Assembly (NCBI GenBank): GCA_023386135.1
Contig: JAEWKG010000324.1
Span: 1 to 12,672 of the forward strand
Origin: Pseudomonadota bacterium
Lineage (GTDB): Bacteria > Pseudomonadota > Alphaproteobacteria > Sphingomonadales > Sphingomonadaceae
Direction: 5' to 3'
Length of the DNA stretch: 12,672 nucleotides
Below the pieces are notes generated by a model that ran no database searches, had not been told where the DNA came from, and saw nothing but the letters and a program-made list of their open reading frames with translations. Position 1 is the stretch's first letter. Each line of letters opens with the position of its first letter. Below are positions 1 to 7,815 of the stretch, piece after piece. A program made the translations under genes and the position numbers.

Positions 1-154
1 AAAAGGCGGAGTCGTCTCTGTAGAGCGTTGGTTTTATGACATTAAAGGCGGCCAAGCCAGCGCGGTGGGCGGGGCGTTTACGACACATCCAAAGGCATCG
101 GTGCGGCGTCAGGACCGGCAGTTGTCCGACCATGGGCGCTTGCCAGAAGGTCGC
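1..154. other. Left-edge region with no supportable gene
   Basis: I see no convincing gene here. One plus-strand frame stays open from base 2 to 322, but it has no Shine-Dalgarno site, no recognisable domain, and it runs across the receptor start codon. The region is probably upstream DNA of the receptor gene or the spacer to a gene outside the window. No tRNA, repeat or transposase remnant was recognised. Confidence 0.5.
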
Positions 155-183
155 TTGACGCCATTTCGCGTTTATACGATACT
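155..183 (+). promoter_or_regulatory. Probable sigma-70-type promoter of the TonB receptor gene
   Basis: A TTGACG -35 box (155-160) is followed after 17 bases by GATACT (178-183), a fair -10 box. The aminotransferase gene is preceded by the same arrangement, TTGACC, 17 bases, GATACC. A transcript starting near 190 would have a leader of about 95 bases before the receptor start. The -10 box lies inside a near-palindrome (177-188) that also occurs beside the aminotransferase promoter, so repression at this site is plausible. Assignment is by eye only. Confidence 0.5.
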
Positions 184-188
184 TATCG
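177..188. promoter_or_regulatory. Operator-like site O1 (CGATACTTATCG)
   Basis: This is an inverted repeat with arms CGATA and TATCG and a two-base centre, overlapping the predicted -10 box of the receptor promoter. Read on the minus strand it is CGATAAGTATCG, which matches 11 of 12 bases of the site at 7972-7983 next to the aminotransferase promoter. It belongs to a set of six related sites in the upstream regions of this window. Binding by the local TetR-type protein is inference. Confidence 0.5.
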
Positions 189-284
189 AACATAAATTGG
201 TCGACCTTCATGAGAAGGCGACCTCGGACCCAAGGGTTGCGGCGACATCCGCGTCGCCTGCGGGTGGCCAAAGGGAGGTTTTCG

Positions 285-2801
285 ATGACTTGCAGCGATC
301 GCATCGGTGTGACCGGCGCTAGGGCAAGCGCCCAAGCGCTCTTCAAGGGCGTCAGCATGCTGGCGATGGTGCCGAGCCTGCTTCTGGCAGCGCAGGCGCA
401 GGCGCAGGACGCCGCCCCGGTCGCGGCCGACGAGCCGGAGCCCACTTCCGGCGCAGGCGAAATCGTGGTCACCGCGACGCGGCGCAGCGAAGACATCACC
501 AAGATCCCGTTCAACATCTCGGCCTACGGCGGTGAGCAGCTCGCCGAGGCCAATATCACGAGCGTCACCGCGCTGACTCAGCAGGTGCCGAACTTCGTGA
601 TCCAGGATGCGGGCGCGCGTTCGTCCGCGTCGTCGATCCCGATTATTCGTGGCATCAACGCTTCGCAAACCACGATCGGCAACAGCGCGCGCTACTTTCA
701 GAGTCCCGTCGGGTTCTACCTCAACAACACTCCCATCACCGGAACCGTGCCGCTGTTCGATTTGCAGCGGGTCGAGGTCCTGCGCGGACCCCAGGGTACG
801 CTCTATGGCGCGGGCGCGCTCAGCGGCGCGGTTCGCCTCGTTCCCAACGCGCCCAAGCTCGGCGAAGTGGAGGGAATGGTGACCGGCTCGGCGAGCGTGA
901 CCGCGCATTCGTCCGATCCGAGCTACTCGATCGGCGGCGTGCTCAACCTTCCGCTGGGAGAGACCGTCGCGATCCGCGCCTGGGCAAGCCACGAATACGA
1001 GGGCGGGTTCATCAACCAGCACGACATCTTCGAGCGCGAGAATGACGACTACACTTCGGGGGCGCCGGTGCTCGCCAACCCGAGCGACGTGGCCTTCAGC
1101 AAAGGCATCCTGTTCGATAAGAAGGACGTCAACTGGGCGCGCACGACTGCCGCGCGCGTCTCCCTGCTATGGGAGCCGACCCCGGAAACCGAGGTGCAGC
1201 TGGCTTACAACTATTCGTTTCTCAAAGGTGACGGCGCCCCGGTCGAGAACGGCAATTACCCCGGCGGTCCGTTCCCGGTCGATCCGCGCGTAACGATCGC
1301 GCCGGCCGGCAAGTACGAGCGGTCGGCTCCGACGCTCGAGCCGTGGCATCGCCGTAATCACTTGGCCTCGCTGGACGTTTCGCAGGATCTTGGCTTCGCG
1401 ACCCTTTCGACCACTCTCGCGCTCGGTCAGAGTGCGGGCAGCTCGGTCAACGATGACACAGTGCCGCTTCTCGGTGTTCCGTATGGCTACTACTACACCG
1501 GCTTCCCTGCCAATCCGCGCACCGTCATCCCGGTTGTCAACGCAGACAAGACTCGTTCGACCACCGAGGAGCTCCGGCTGGTTTCCAACGGCGGGGGTCC
1601 GTTCAGCTATATTCTCGGTGCCTTCTTTCAGCAGGAAAAGAAGAACATCACCCTTGGCGTCTATGCCCCGGGGGCTTCGGAGCAAAGCGCCGCAGCCAAT
1701 GGCGGCTCGACCCTGCCGATCGCGGCGGGCGGCACGTATATCGTCACCCGGCCCAACGCGGCTTCCTACGATCAGATCACCGACCAGCGCTTCCGCGATT
1801 ATTCGCTCTATGGCGAACTCAGCTGGAATCCCACAGAAAGCTGGAAGATCACCGGCGGCGCACGCGTGTTCTGGCAAAAGTTCTCCCAGCACTTCTTCGG
1901 TGACAGCACATTCTTTTTCTACACTATTGACGAGACGCAGAAAAACTCGGTCAACAGCGAGATATTTAAGATCAATACCTCGTACCAGTTCAACGATAAT
2001 CTCCAAGCGTACGCTACATGGTCGCAAGGCTTCCGCCGCGGCGGCGCCAACTCGCTGCAGCTGGCGGGGCCGGTCGCCGAGCCGAGTGACCTGGTGGTCT
2101 ATACGCCCGATAAGACCAACAACTATGAGGTCGGCCTCAAAGGTCGGGTGAACGACATCCACTTCTCGTTCGACGTGTTCTACGTCGATTGGAAAAACCC
2201 ACAGATCGACCTGCTGACGCCGTTCAACCTCGCCAACGCCGTCGTGAACGGCAGCCGGGCAACCTCGAAGGGCTTCGAGGTTGAGGCATTCGGGCCGCTC
2301 GGCCAGTCGGGCTTCTCGTTCAACATGGGCCTGGCGTATGCTAAAGCCCGCTTGGCGGAAGATTTCTCGCTTCCGGCAGGTGCGGGTGGGGCGATCATTC
2401 CCGACGCGATCTTCGGCCGGAAGGGCGACCATTTGCCGGGCGCGCCGGATTGGTCGGGCTCCGCCACGCTGAACTACGACACCGATGTCGGCGCAAACAG
2501 CAAGTTTGGTTTCTCCGTCGGCGTCGATTACCGCGACTCCACCTACAACCAGCTCAACAGCAGCGACATCAACCTGCCGGTTCGCAAGTCCGACGAGTAT
2601 GCGCTGGTTCGGGCCGACATCTCGTACGAGATCGGATCGCTGCGCTTCGACATCTTCGGCAACAACTTGCTCGATCGCCACGCCCGCATCAGTCGCGCGC
2701 TGCGTTCGTTCGACGCGATCGCCACGCTCGGCGACTGGAGCGACAGCAGCGTGGTGGTCCGGCCTCGCGAGCTGGGAATCCGGGCCACGAAGACGTTCTG
2801 A
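285..2801 (+). CDS. TonB-dependent outer-membrane receptor
   Basis: An 838-residue outer-membrane receptor that would import a scarce or bulky ligand into the periplasm using TonB-ExbBD energy. Residues 1-41 are a signal peptide: basic start, hydrophobic core MLAMVPSLLLAA, then an AQAQAQ cleavage region. A TonB box EIVVTA lies at about 59-64. The plug follows, with the typical VEVLRGPQGTLYG segment, then a long beta-barrel with many aromatic alternating strands, ending in the expected terminal phenylalanine (IRATKTF). I chose ATG 285 because AGGGAGG (272-278) lies six bases upstream. An in-frame ATG at 210 would add 25 arginine-rich residues ahead of the signal peptide and has no such site. 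The gene stands alone and ends at a hairpin terminator. Its ligand cannot be read from the sequence. The context with an amine-processing aminotransferase, and the FumA receptor of the fumonisin cluster, suggest an organic amine rather than iron, but this is inference. The family call is firm. Confidence 0.96.
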   Translation: MTCSDRIGVTGARASAQALFKGVSMLAMVPSLLLAAQAQAQDAAPVAADEPEPTSGAGEIVVTATRRSEDITKIPFNISAYGGEQLAEANITSVTALTQQVPNFVIQDAGARSSASSIPIIRGINASQTTIGNSARYFQSPVGFYLNNTPITGTVPLFDLQRVEVLRGPQGTLYGAGALSGAVRLVPNAPKLGEVEGMVTGSASVTAHSSDPSYSIGGVLNLPLGETVAIRAWASHEYEGGFINQHDIFERENDDYTSGAPVLANPSDVAFSKGILFDKKDVNWARTTAARVSLLWEPTPETEVQLAYNYSFLKGDGAPVENGNYPGGPFPVDPRVTIAPAGKYERSAPTLEPWHRRNHLASLDVSQDLGFATLSTTLALGQSAGSSVNDDTVPLLGVPYGYYYTGFPANPRTVIPVVNADKTRSTTEELRLVSNGGGPFSYILGAFFQQEKKNITLGVYAPGASEQSAAANGGSTLPIAAGGTYIVTRPNAASYDQITDQRFRDYSLYGELSWNPTESWKITGGARVFWQKFSQHFFGDSTFFFYTIDETQKNSVNSEIFKINTSYQFNDNLQAYATWSQGFRRGGANSLQLAGPVAEPSDLVVYTPDKTNNYEVGLKGRVNDIHFSFDVFYVDWKNPQIDLLTPFNLANAVVNGSRATSKGFEVEAFGPLGQSGFSFNMGLAYAKARLAEDFSLPAGAGGAIIPDAIFGRKGDHLPGAPDWSGSATLNYDTDVGANSKFGFSVGVDYRDSTYNQLNSSDINLPVRKSDEYALVRADISYEIGSLRFDIFGNNLLDRHARISRALRSFDAIATLGDWSDSSVVVRPRELGIRATKTF

Positions 2802-2824
2802 TCTTTCTCCGTCTCTCTCAGCCT

Positions 2825-2863
2825 GACACCGCGCGCTAGGTAATCGGCGCGCGGTGTCCTTTT
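2825..2863 (+). terminator. Rho-independent terminator of the receptor gene
   Basis: A perfect 12-base-pair stem (2825-2836 with 2847-2858, GACACCGCGCGC and its complement) encloses a 10-base loop and is followed by C and TTTT (2860-2863). It begins 23 bases after the receptor stop codon. The T-run overlaps the last codon of the convergent sulfotransferase gene, so the same hairpin may also stabilise that transcript, although it lacks a T-run in that direction. Confidence 0.9.
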
Positions 2864-4244
2864 AGATGAGGCCGGAAGAGGACAGGGCGTCGATCAGTGG
2901 CCGTAGCGGGCGTTCGTAGTTCCTCCACCTTCCCGAGGACGTGCGATATATCGGCTGCCGGACCTGAACCGCGCTCGCCGTCGCGCTGGCCTGGGCGTTG
3001 TGCTCGACCAGGGCCATGGACGGATTCCACGTAATGCCGAGATGTGCGGACATCGCCGGTCCGACACTGGCGGGCGAGGAGACGAATTCATCGTAGGATA
3101 CGGTGGCCAGCCGGGCGCCGAGAGCGTCCTGCCAGGGCCTCGTCAGGGCGCGATAGGCGACGGCGTACTGGGCCAGTTCGGCCAGGTCGTAGCTGAACGG
3201 GTAACCGGCACCGAAAAGGGTCGAGAACATGCCGAAGCAGTTGTCGACGAGGTTGCGCTCGAGCAGCAGCATTTGCGCATCAGGCAGGTTGCGTGCGATT
3301 GCCCCGGCGTAGAGGTAGTTCATGGGGAGCTTCTCGAGGACCAGAAGGTTCTTCGTCGCATGCCCAGCCTTGCGGGCGTAAGCCTCCTGCACCGTTGCAG
3401 GATGGGAGCATGCGACACGTGCGAAGATGTCCCCTCCGTGAGGCGGCGTGCCTTCCATTAGGGCAGCGAGGAAGTTGTCGGTCTCGCCATTGCTGACCGC
3501 ACCGGGCGACGCGGTCAGCACCCGCTCAACGAGCGTCGTGCCTGAACGCGGCAGGCCGATAATGAAGCCGTAGTGGGCGGTAGCAGGAGCGCGTGTGCAC
3601 GCGGCCAGCTCTCTGCGCGAGGACGTCGCCTGGATACGGGCGAGCTTCTGCAGATCCAGCTGCACGTCGTACTGTAGCGCCCTCCGCCGCGCGGCGGCCC
3701 CCGCGGCGAAATGCGCCCAGGCCCGCTCGTAGTCCGCGAGGTCGTCGAGCTCCTTGCCCAGGGCATAGTGGAAGAAGATGGCCTCGGTCGAGTTCGGGAG
3801 GACTTGGCCGAGCGCGGCCCGCAGCGCATCGATGTTGTTGGCCTGATGGGTCTGGCGCCTCAGATGGGAGCGCAGGAGCGCTGCCTGCGCGTTGAAAGGC
3901 GCCAGGCGCAAGGCTCGGTCGCAGGACTGCTGCGCCTCGTCCAACCGCCCCAGGTTCCTCTGCGCCGAAGCAAGGTTATACCAGACGACCGGGTCGGCCG
4001 GGGCCAGCCTTGCCGCCGCGGCGTAGTGATCCAGGGACTGTTCATGCAGGCCCGCCGCGAACGCGATGAAGCCCAGCGTCTCATGCTGTGCCGCAGTGGC
4101 TCCGGGCAGCCCGGACACGTGTGTCAGCGTGGGGGCGATGTCCTGGCGACTTCCCGACCGCACGACGCTCGCCATGGCATCGATGACGGCGCTGTCGACA
4201 GTCCCGGCGCCCGCGAGATAGGCTTTCGCCTCATCGAGCGTCAC
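2862..4244 (-). CDS. TPR-containing sulfotransferase family protein
   Basis: A 460-residue predicted cytoplasmic protein. An N-terminal tetratricopeptide-type helical region (about 54-124, with the pattern VVWYNLASAQRNLGRLDEA and RALRLAP) precedes a sulfotransferase domain. The PAPS-binding loop GLPRSGTTLVERVL is at about 230-243. Further on are an LLLERNLVDNCFGMF segment, where such enzymes have the second PAP-contacting region, and the C-terminal RQPIYRTSSGRWRNYE signature of bacterial TPR-sulfotransferases. The family moves sulfate from PAPS to hydroxyl or similar groups; here the acceptor is unknown. I chose GTG 4244 because AGGGGG lies nine bases upstream and the protein then starts just before recognisable sequence. 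A longer frame from ATG 4352 would overlap the regulator by 56 bases and add an arginine-rich tail. It lies 52 bases downstream of the TetR gene on the same strand, so co-transcription is likely. Members of this family are often found beside TonB receptors in sphingomonads (recalled, not checked). Confidence 0.88.
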   Translation of the reverse strand: MTLDEAKAYLAGAGTVDSAVIDAMASVVRSGSRQDIAPTLTHVSGLPGATAAQHETLGFIAFAAGLHEQSLDHYAAAARLAPADPVVWYNLASAQRNLGRLDEAQQSCDRALRLAPFNAQAALLRSHLRRQTHQANNIDALRAALGQVLPNSTEAIFFHYALGKELDDLADYERAWAHFAAGAAARRRALQYDVQLDLQKLARIQATSSRRELAACTRAPATAHYGFIIGLPRSGTTLVERVLTASPGAVSNGETDNFLAALMEGTPPHGGDIFARVACSHPATVQEAYARKAGHATKNLLVLEKLPMNYLYAGAIARNLPDAQMLLLERNLVDNCFGMFSTLFGAGYPFSYDLAELAQYAVAYRALTRPWQDALGARLATVSYDEFVSSPASVGPAMSAHLGITWNPSMALVEHNAQASATASAVQVRQPIYRTSSGRWRNYERPLRPLIDALSSSGLI

Positions 4245-4296
4245 TCCGGTCAGCCCCCTGGTTCTGCATACATGGCAGCCGCTCGTCCTGAAGACC

Positions 4297-5034
4297 TCAT
4301 GAAGTCCGGGGCGTCGGCGGTGAGAACGAGATCGAAGCACCGGCCGCGACATCGGCGGCGATCTCGGGGCGGAGGCTCATGTGCTCGGGCAGGTACAAAC
4401 GCAGGTAAGCCTGACCGGCACGGTGGCTCTCTTGCGCATAATCCGGCGAGATGCACCCGCTCTCCGCGTAGCTCGCCGCCCAGAGCGCATCCTGAATGAA
4501 GAGCATATTGGTGAACTTGCCGGGAGCGCCGGGAACCTGGGGAACTTCGAACGCGAACTGCAGCCGGCGCCAAAGCCCGACGCCGGCTTCGCGGTTGAAC
4601 GCGATGTCCGCTTTGCGGGTCTCTTCGCCGCCGTAACGACCGAGGAACAGCTTCATCGCCGCGGGATGGGCATTGTAAAAGTCGATGGACAACTGCTGGT
4701 CTCGCGCGACGAACCCATGCCAACTCGCGAATGCCTGCGGCTCTACCGGCTGATTGAAAAGCTCGACGAATCCGTCGAGGTAGCGCCGTGTCAGCGCGAG
4801 GAACGCGGCCTCTACCGTCGGGAAAAAGTGGTAGACGGAAGCTGGCGGGATGCCCGCCTTGTCCGCGATCGCATAAAGACCGATGTCATCGGCGTGCCGC
4901 TCACTGAGGAGCGCATCGGTCGCATCGAGAAGTTGCGAAAACCGCTGGACGCCGCGCTCGCGGGCGGGCTGCCGGGCAACCCCCCGCGCCTTGCGGGTCC
5001 TCGGGGCGGTCGGCTTTGCGATCGATGCTGCCAA
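4297..5034 (-). CDS. TetR/AcrR family transcriptional regulator
   Basis: About 245 residues. A basic, disordered tail (1-30) precedes a TetR DNA-binding domain: helix RFSQLLDATDALL at about 31-43, then the helix-turn-helix near 52-73 with IADKAGIPPASVYHFFPTVEAAF, the classic motif of the family. Residues 90-235 form an all-helical ligand-binding domain with no assignable ligand. The start is uncertain. I chose TTG 5034, with AGGGAG (5045-5050) ten bases and AAAGGA (5038-5043) about four bases upstream; no ATG or GTG is available in frame between the HTH and this point. The frame remains open to a TTG at 5235, but that extension has no family features. It is divergent from an MFS gene across 274 bases containing two operator-like sites, tandem repeats and an inverted repeat, a usual layout for a self-regulating local repressor. 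That it controls the whole island is inference from the shared motif. Confidence 0.9.
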   Translation of the reverse strand: MAASIAKPTAPRTRKARGVARQPARERGVQRFSQLLDATDALLSERHADDIGLYAIADKAGIPPASVYHFFPTVEAAFLALTRRYLDGFVELFNQPVEPQAFASWHGFVARDQQLSIDFYNAHPAAMKLFLGRYGGEETRKADIAFNREAGVGLWRRLQFAFEVPQVPGAPGKFTNMLFIQDALWAASYAESGCISPDYAQESHRAGQAYLRLYLPEHMSLRPEIAADVAAGASISFSPPTPRTS

Positions 5035-5152
5035 TTGTCCTTTGCTCCCTGTTGCACGGGCTGAAGTAGCGCACGCGCTTCCCCAGGCAAACCCCCGGCA
5101 CCGAGATGCCGGTCGAAAACAGGGGCTTGGATTTCTGGCCTCAAGACGCGAT

Positions 5153-5181
5153 GCGTCGATAAAAGTTGACCGGATCGACGC
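5153..5181. repeat. Inverted repeat in the TetR/MFS1 divergent region
   Basis: Perfect eight-base arms GCGTCGAT (5153-5160) and ATCGACGC (5174-5181) flank 13 bases that include TTGACC. A further GACGC at 5145-5149 pairs with GCGTC at 5153-5157, giving an alternative three-base-loop hairpin. It could be a protein-binding site or, in the regulator transcript, a leader structure. It overlaps the operator-like site at 5157-5168. Confidence 0.5.
5157..5168. promoter_or_regulatory. Operator-like site O2 (CGATAAAAGTTG)
   Basis: It matches ten of twelve bases of the site upstream of the oxidoreductase gene (CGATAAAAATCG). It sits in the divergent region between the regulator and the first MFS gene, inside the inverted repeat at 5153-5181. 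It is among the weaker members of the six-site set, because its right arm has diverged. Confidence 0.3.
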
Positions 5182-5229
5182 GCGATGTGGACGAAGGAAG
5201 CTTATGTCGCAACTTGATCCTCCAGTTAT

Positions 5230-5241
5230 TGACAAAAATCG
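5230..5241. promoter_or_regulatory. Operator-like site O3 (TGACAAAAATCG)
   Basis: It matches ten of twelve bases of CGATAAAAATCG and overlaps a TTGACA hexamer (5229-5234) that could be the -35 box of the first MFS gene, although no good -10 box follows at 16-18 bases. The sequence AAAATC-GG-GATTTT (5235-5248) around it is itself an inverted repeat with six-base arms, a further sign of a protein-binding site. Confidence 0.35.
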
Positions 5242-5256
5242 GGATTTTACTCATCG

Positions 5257-5284
5257 CCGATCCGGCCGATCCGGCCGATCGGCC
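5257..5284. repeat. Tandem nine-base repeat ending in a perfect palindrome
   Basis: Two exact copies of CCGATCCGG (5257-5265, 5266-5274) are followed by a partial third copy, CCGATCGGCC (5275-5284). The last part forms the perfect 12-base palindrome GGCCGATCGGCC (5273-5284). It lies 25-52 bases ahead of the chosen MFS1 start. It could be an operator, a slippage-prone spacer, or coding if the gene starts at ATG 5204. Confidence 0.6.
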
Positions 5285-5308
5285 ACCCAACCAGCAAGGG
5301 CCGCGATC

Positions 5309-6457
5309 ATGACATTCGGCAAGCCAGAGCGACCCGTGCTGTCGATCGCGGCGAGTATCGTGCTCGGCTCCGTCGCGCTCATGTCGCTGGGAGCCCAGCC
5401 CCTGCTCTACGGAGGCTATGCGCACGAGGGCGTGATCGCACAATCGCAGCTCGGGCTGCTGGGGTCGATCGAAGTGCTCGCGATCGCCTTGTCCAGCGCC
5501 GCCGGTATTGCGGCGGTCAGGCATTACCCCGTGCGCTATCTCGCGATCGCAGGAGTGGCCATACTGGCGGCGGGCAACATGCTGCGTCTCGGGCCAAACC
5601 ATGATCTGCTGGCGATGGGGGCGCGATTCGGATGTGGGATCGGATCCGGTCTGATGACGGGCGTCACGGCTGCGGCGATCGCGCGCACCAGGAAAGTCGG
5701 AGGGTGGTCCGCGGCGTTCCTCTTCGGCCAGGCCATTAGCCAGTTCGCGCTCGTGGAGGCGTTCTCCGTTTTCAATCCGGCGCCGGACAGCTTCGACGTG
5801 CAGCTTGCCTTGAGCGGACTGGCGATAGCGACCCTGCTTATCGTGCCCTTCCTGCCTCGTCTGGCAGGCCCCGTCATGGACGACGAGTCCGCGCTCGGCA
5901 CCAAGGTGAGCGCGCATGCCAAGACGGCGCTGCTCGGGACCTTGCTGTATACGGGCGCGGTGATCGGCTTCTGGGGCTACGCGGGAGTATGGCTCGAGAG
6001 CCGGGGACTGACCGCGGCTGCGGCTACCGAGCTCCTGGGCCTTTGCCTCGCCGGACAGGCCGCCGGCGCCTTGCTCGCCATCGTTCTCGCCGACCGGCAG
6101 GGCGCAGCGCTGCGCTTCACGATGTTGTTGGCGGCCCAGGCCGCAATTGCGCTCTGTTGGCTGGCATCGCCGTCGAGCGTGGTTGCCGCCGTGGGGTTCG
6201 GGGTGGCGTGGATGAGCGTGGCGCCCACCTTCGCCAGGCTCATTCTCGATCTCGATCCTTCCCGCCGCGCGGTTGCCCTCGTCGCACCGGCTCAGCTTGC
6301 CGGCATCGCGCTCGTCCCGTCGATGCTCGGCCTCTGGCTCGGGGAAGGGGCGCTCGACCGCCTGATGGGGGTCTTCGCGATCATGCTCGCGACGGGCCTG
6401 CTGTCGGCGCTTCCGTATGCCCTGACGAAGCGCGCGCCGCACCCGGAGCCCGCTTGA
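5309..6457 (+). CDS. Major facilitator superfamily (MFS) transporter 1
   Basis: A 382-residue inner-membrane protein with about twelve hydrophobic helices in two halves separated by a polar loop near residues 185-206. A glycine-rich RFGCGIGSGLMTG segment at about 106-118 falls where MFS proteins have a conserved helix. Substrate and direction are not readable. I chose ATG 5309, with AAGGG (5296-5300) eight bases upstream and the first helix starting about ten residues in. An in-frame ATG at 5204 has a better Shine-Dalgarno site (AAGGA, five bases away). It would add a 35-residue charged tail encoded by the tandem repeats, so it cannot be excluded. The gene is divergent from the TetR-type regulator, the usual position for a regulated transporter, and its stop codon directly abuts that of the next MFS gene. 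Given the receptor and aminotransferase nearby, import of an amine or export of a product is inferred. Confidence 0.88.
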   Translation: MTFGKPERPVLSIAASIVLGSVALMSLGAQPLLYGGYAHEGVIAQSQLGLLGSIEVLAIALSSAAGIAAVRHYPVRYLAIAGVAILAAGNMLRLGPNHDLLAMGARFGCGIGSGLMTGVTAAAIARTRKVGGWSAAFLFGQAISQFALVEAFSVFNPAPDSFDVQLALSGLAIATLLIVPFLPRLAGPVMDDESALGTKVSAHAKTALLGTLLYTGAVIGFWGYAGVWLESRGLTAAAATELLGLCLAGQAAGALLAIVLADRQGAALRFTMLLAAQAAIALCWLASPSSVVAAVGFGVAWMSVAPTFARLILDLDPSRRAVALVAPAQLAGIALVPSMLGLWLGEGALDRLMGVFAIMLATGLLSALPYALTKRAPHPEPA

Positions 6458-7753
6458 CTACCCGCCTGACGGGGCAACGCGCATGGGCGGAATGTGGCCC
6501 GCGCGAATGGCGACGCTGCAGATAGCGGGGAGCGCATAGACAAGCGCCACGAAGGCCAGGAATCCGGATGCGCCCAGGTTGGCGAAACTCCATCCGGCGA
6601 GGCTTCCGCCCGCCGCGTAGCCCACCTGCAGGGCCAGGAACCAGCCACCGTAGGTGACGGGGAAGGCGTCGTCCCCGAACTGACGCTTGGTCAGGTTGAT
6701 CCACAAGACCTCGCCCGAGCCCGCGGCGAACCCACAGGCCATTGCGCCTAGCACCCCAAGCCACATGACCGGGTGGGACGGGGCCATGGCAAACGCCGCG
6801 ATGCCGGAGGCGATCGAGCCCGTTACCACGAACCCGCTGACGATCGAATTGAACCGGTCGAGCAGCCAACCGATGGCGAGCGAGCCGACGACGGCGCCGG
6901 CCGCGGTGATACCCAGCAGCGTCGCGCTTTCACTCGCCGAGTAGCCAGCGCTCCGCAACAATGCCGGCTCCATGCTCAGCACCGCGATACTGGCGATCCC
7001 GGCGCCGACGATCGCAAGGAACATGACGGTCGCGGTCGGGGCGGGGATTTGTCCCACCAGGTCGATCAGGCGTCGGCGCGCGGTAGACCTGCCGGCATCC
7101 TCCGGGGACGCGCCGATCCCTCCCTCAGCATCGGGCCCGGATGCCACAGGGAGCCTTGGACCGCGCGAGATCGCGAGGATAAGGCCCAGACAGAGGAGCA
7201 CCCCGGCCGCCACCGTCAGCGCCCCCGACTGCCAGCCCAGACCGACGATCAGCGCCTCCATCGCGGGCGCGAGCACGAGGCCGCCGGCGGCGCCTCCGGC
7301 CCAGACGATCGCCATGGCGGTGGCGAACCGGGCCGTGAACCATCGCGAGACCAGCAAGGGTATCCCGATAATCGCGAGGACCTTACCCACGCCCATCACG
7401 AACCTGAGCAGGTAGAGCTGCCAGACCGCCTCGACGAGCGTCACCGCGGCGGTGGTGGCGGCCAGCAGCACCAGCCCGACCGTGATCAGCCGCCAAGGGC
7501 TGACCCGGTAGGCCAACGGCCCCGCGAGCAGGGAGAGGGGAGCGGCCAGCCACATTGCCGACACCAGGCTGCCAGTTTGCGTCGGCGACCAATGGCGTTC
7601 GGTCGCAAGCTCCTGGACCAGCACGATGAAGGCATAGATGCTGACGCCGTATACCGTGAAGGTCACCATGAAGGCCGCAGCGACGATGCGCCACCCGAGG
7701 TTGAATCGGGCCGCGCGCCCGGGACCCTGCGGGTGAACGGTCTGGTCGGTCAC
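6458..7753 (-). CDS. MFS transporter 2, monocarboxylate-transporter-like
   Basis: A 431-residue inner-membrane protein with twelve predicted helices and a polar central loop (about 198-230). The opening GWRIVAAAFMVTFTVYGVSIYAF and the segment VSRWFTARFATAMAIVWAGG (about 135-154) resemble the MCT/oxalate-formate antiporter branch, whose members carry small organic acids. It is therefore a candidate for an oxo-acid or acid product, but substrate is inference. I chose GTG 7753 because CGGAG (7759-7763) lies five bases upstream. The frame stays open to 7906, yet that extension is proline/arginine-rich and unlike a transporter. It is transcribed divergently from the aminotransferase operon and meets MFS1 tail-to-tail with no base between stop codons, so no separate terminator fits between them. 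An operator-like site lies at 7816-7827 in its upstream region. Confidence 0.9.
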   Translation of the reverse strand: MTDQTVHPQGPGRAARFNLGWRIVAAAFMVTFTVYGVSIYAFIVLVQELATERHWSPTQTGSLVSAMWLAAPLSLLAGPLAYRVSPWRLITVGLVLLAATTAAVTLVEAVWQLYLLRFVMGVGKVLAIIGIPLLVSRWFTARFATAMAIVWAGGAAGGLVLAPAMEALIVGLGWQSGALTVAAGVLLCLGLILAISRGPRLPVASGPDAEGGIGASPEDAGRSTARRRLIDLVGQIPAPTATVMFLAIVGAGIASIAVLSMEPALLRSAGYSASESATLLGITAAGAVVGSLAIGWLLDRFNSIVSGFVVTGSIASGIAAFAMAPSHPVMWLGVLGAMACGFAAGSGEVLWINLTKRQFGDDAFPVTYGGWFLALQVGYAAGGSLAGWSFANLGASGFLAFVALVYALPAICSVAIRAGHIPPMRVAPSGG

Positions 7754-7758
7754 ATCGT

Positions 7759-7763
7759 CTCCG
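7759..7763 (-). promoter_or_regulatory. Ribosome binding site fixing the MFS2 start
   Basis: CGGAG on the minus strand lies five bases before GTG 7753. No comparable site precedes the upstream in-frame GTG at 7768 or the longer frame, so this site decides the start. Confidence 0.6.
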
Positions 7764-7815
7764 TTCACACGCGCCGTAATCGCGGCCCGATGAGTGCATA
7801 TCTCCGGACGCGAGT

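Noticed and set aside
2..322. Open frame from the left edge through the receptor start
   Set aside because: It has no ribosome site at its internal ATG (65), no domain, and it overlaps the receptor signal peptide. It could be the end of an upstream gene, but nothing supports that.
1112..1123. CGATAAGAAGGA in the receptor gene as another operator-like site
   Set aside because: It lies within coding sequence and matches only nine of twelve bases, with the right arm absent. It shows the level of chance similarity to expect.
1167..2681. 504-codon minus-strand open frame inside the TonB receptor
   Set aside because: It is a shadow of the receptor gene with low-complexity composition and no recognisable motif.
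5142..5217. Short minus-strand frame from a TTG preceded by GGAGGA, as a possible leader peptide of the regulator
   Set aside because: The ribosome-like site is good, but the start codon is TTG, the strand opposite has an equally good site for ATG 5204, and no attenuator structure with a T-run follows.
5141..6442. 433-codon minus-strand open frame opposite MFS1
   Set aside because: Its translation is rich in Arg, Gln, His and Glu with no fold signature, while the plus strand encodes a twelve-helix transporter.
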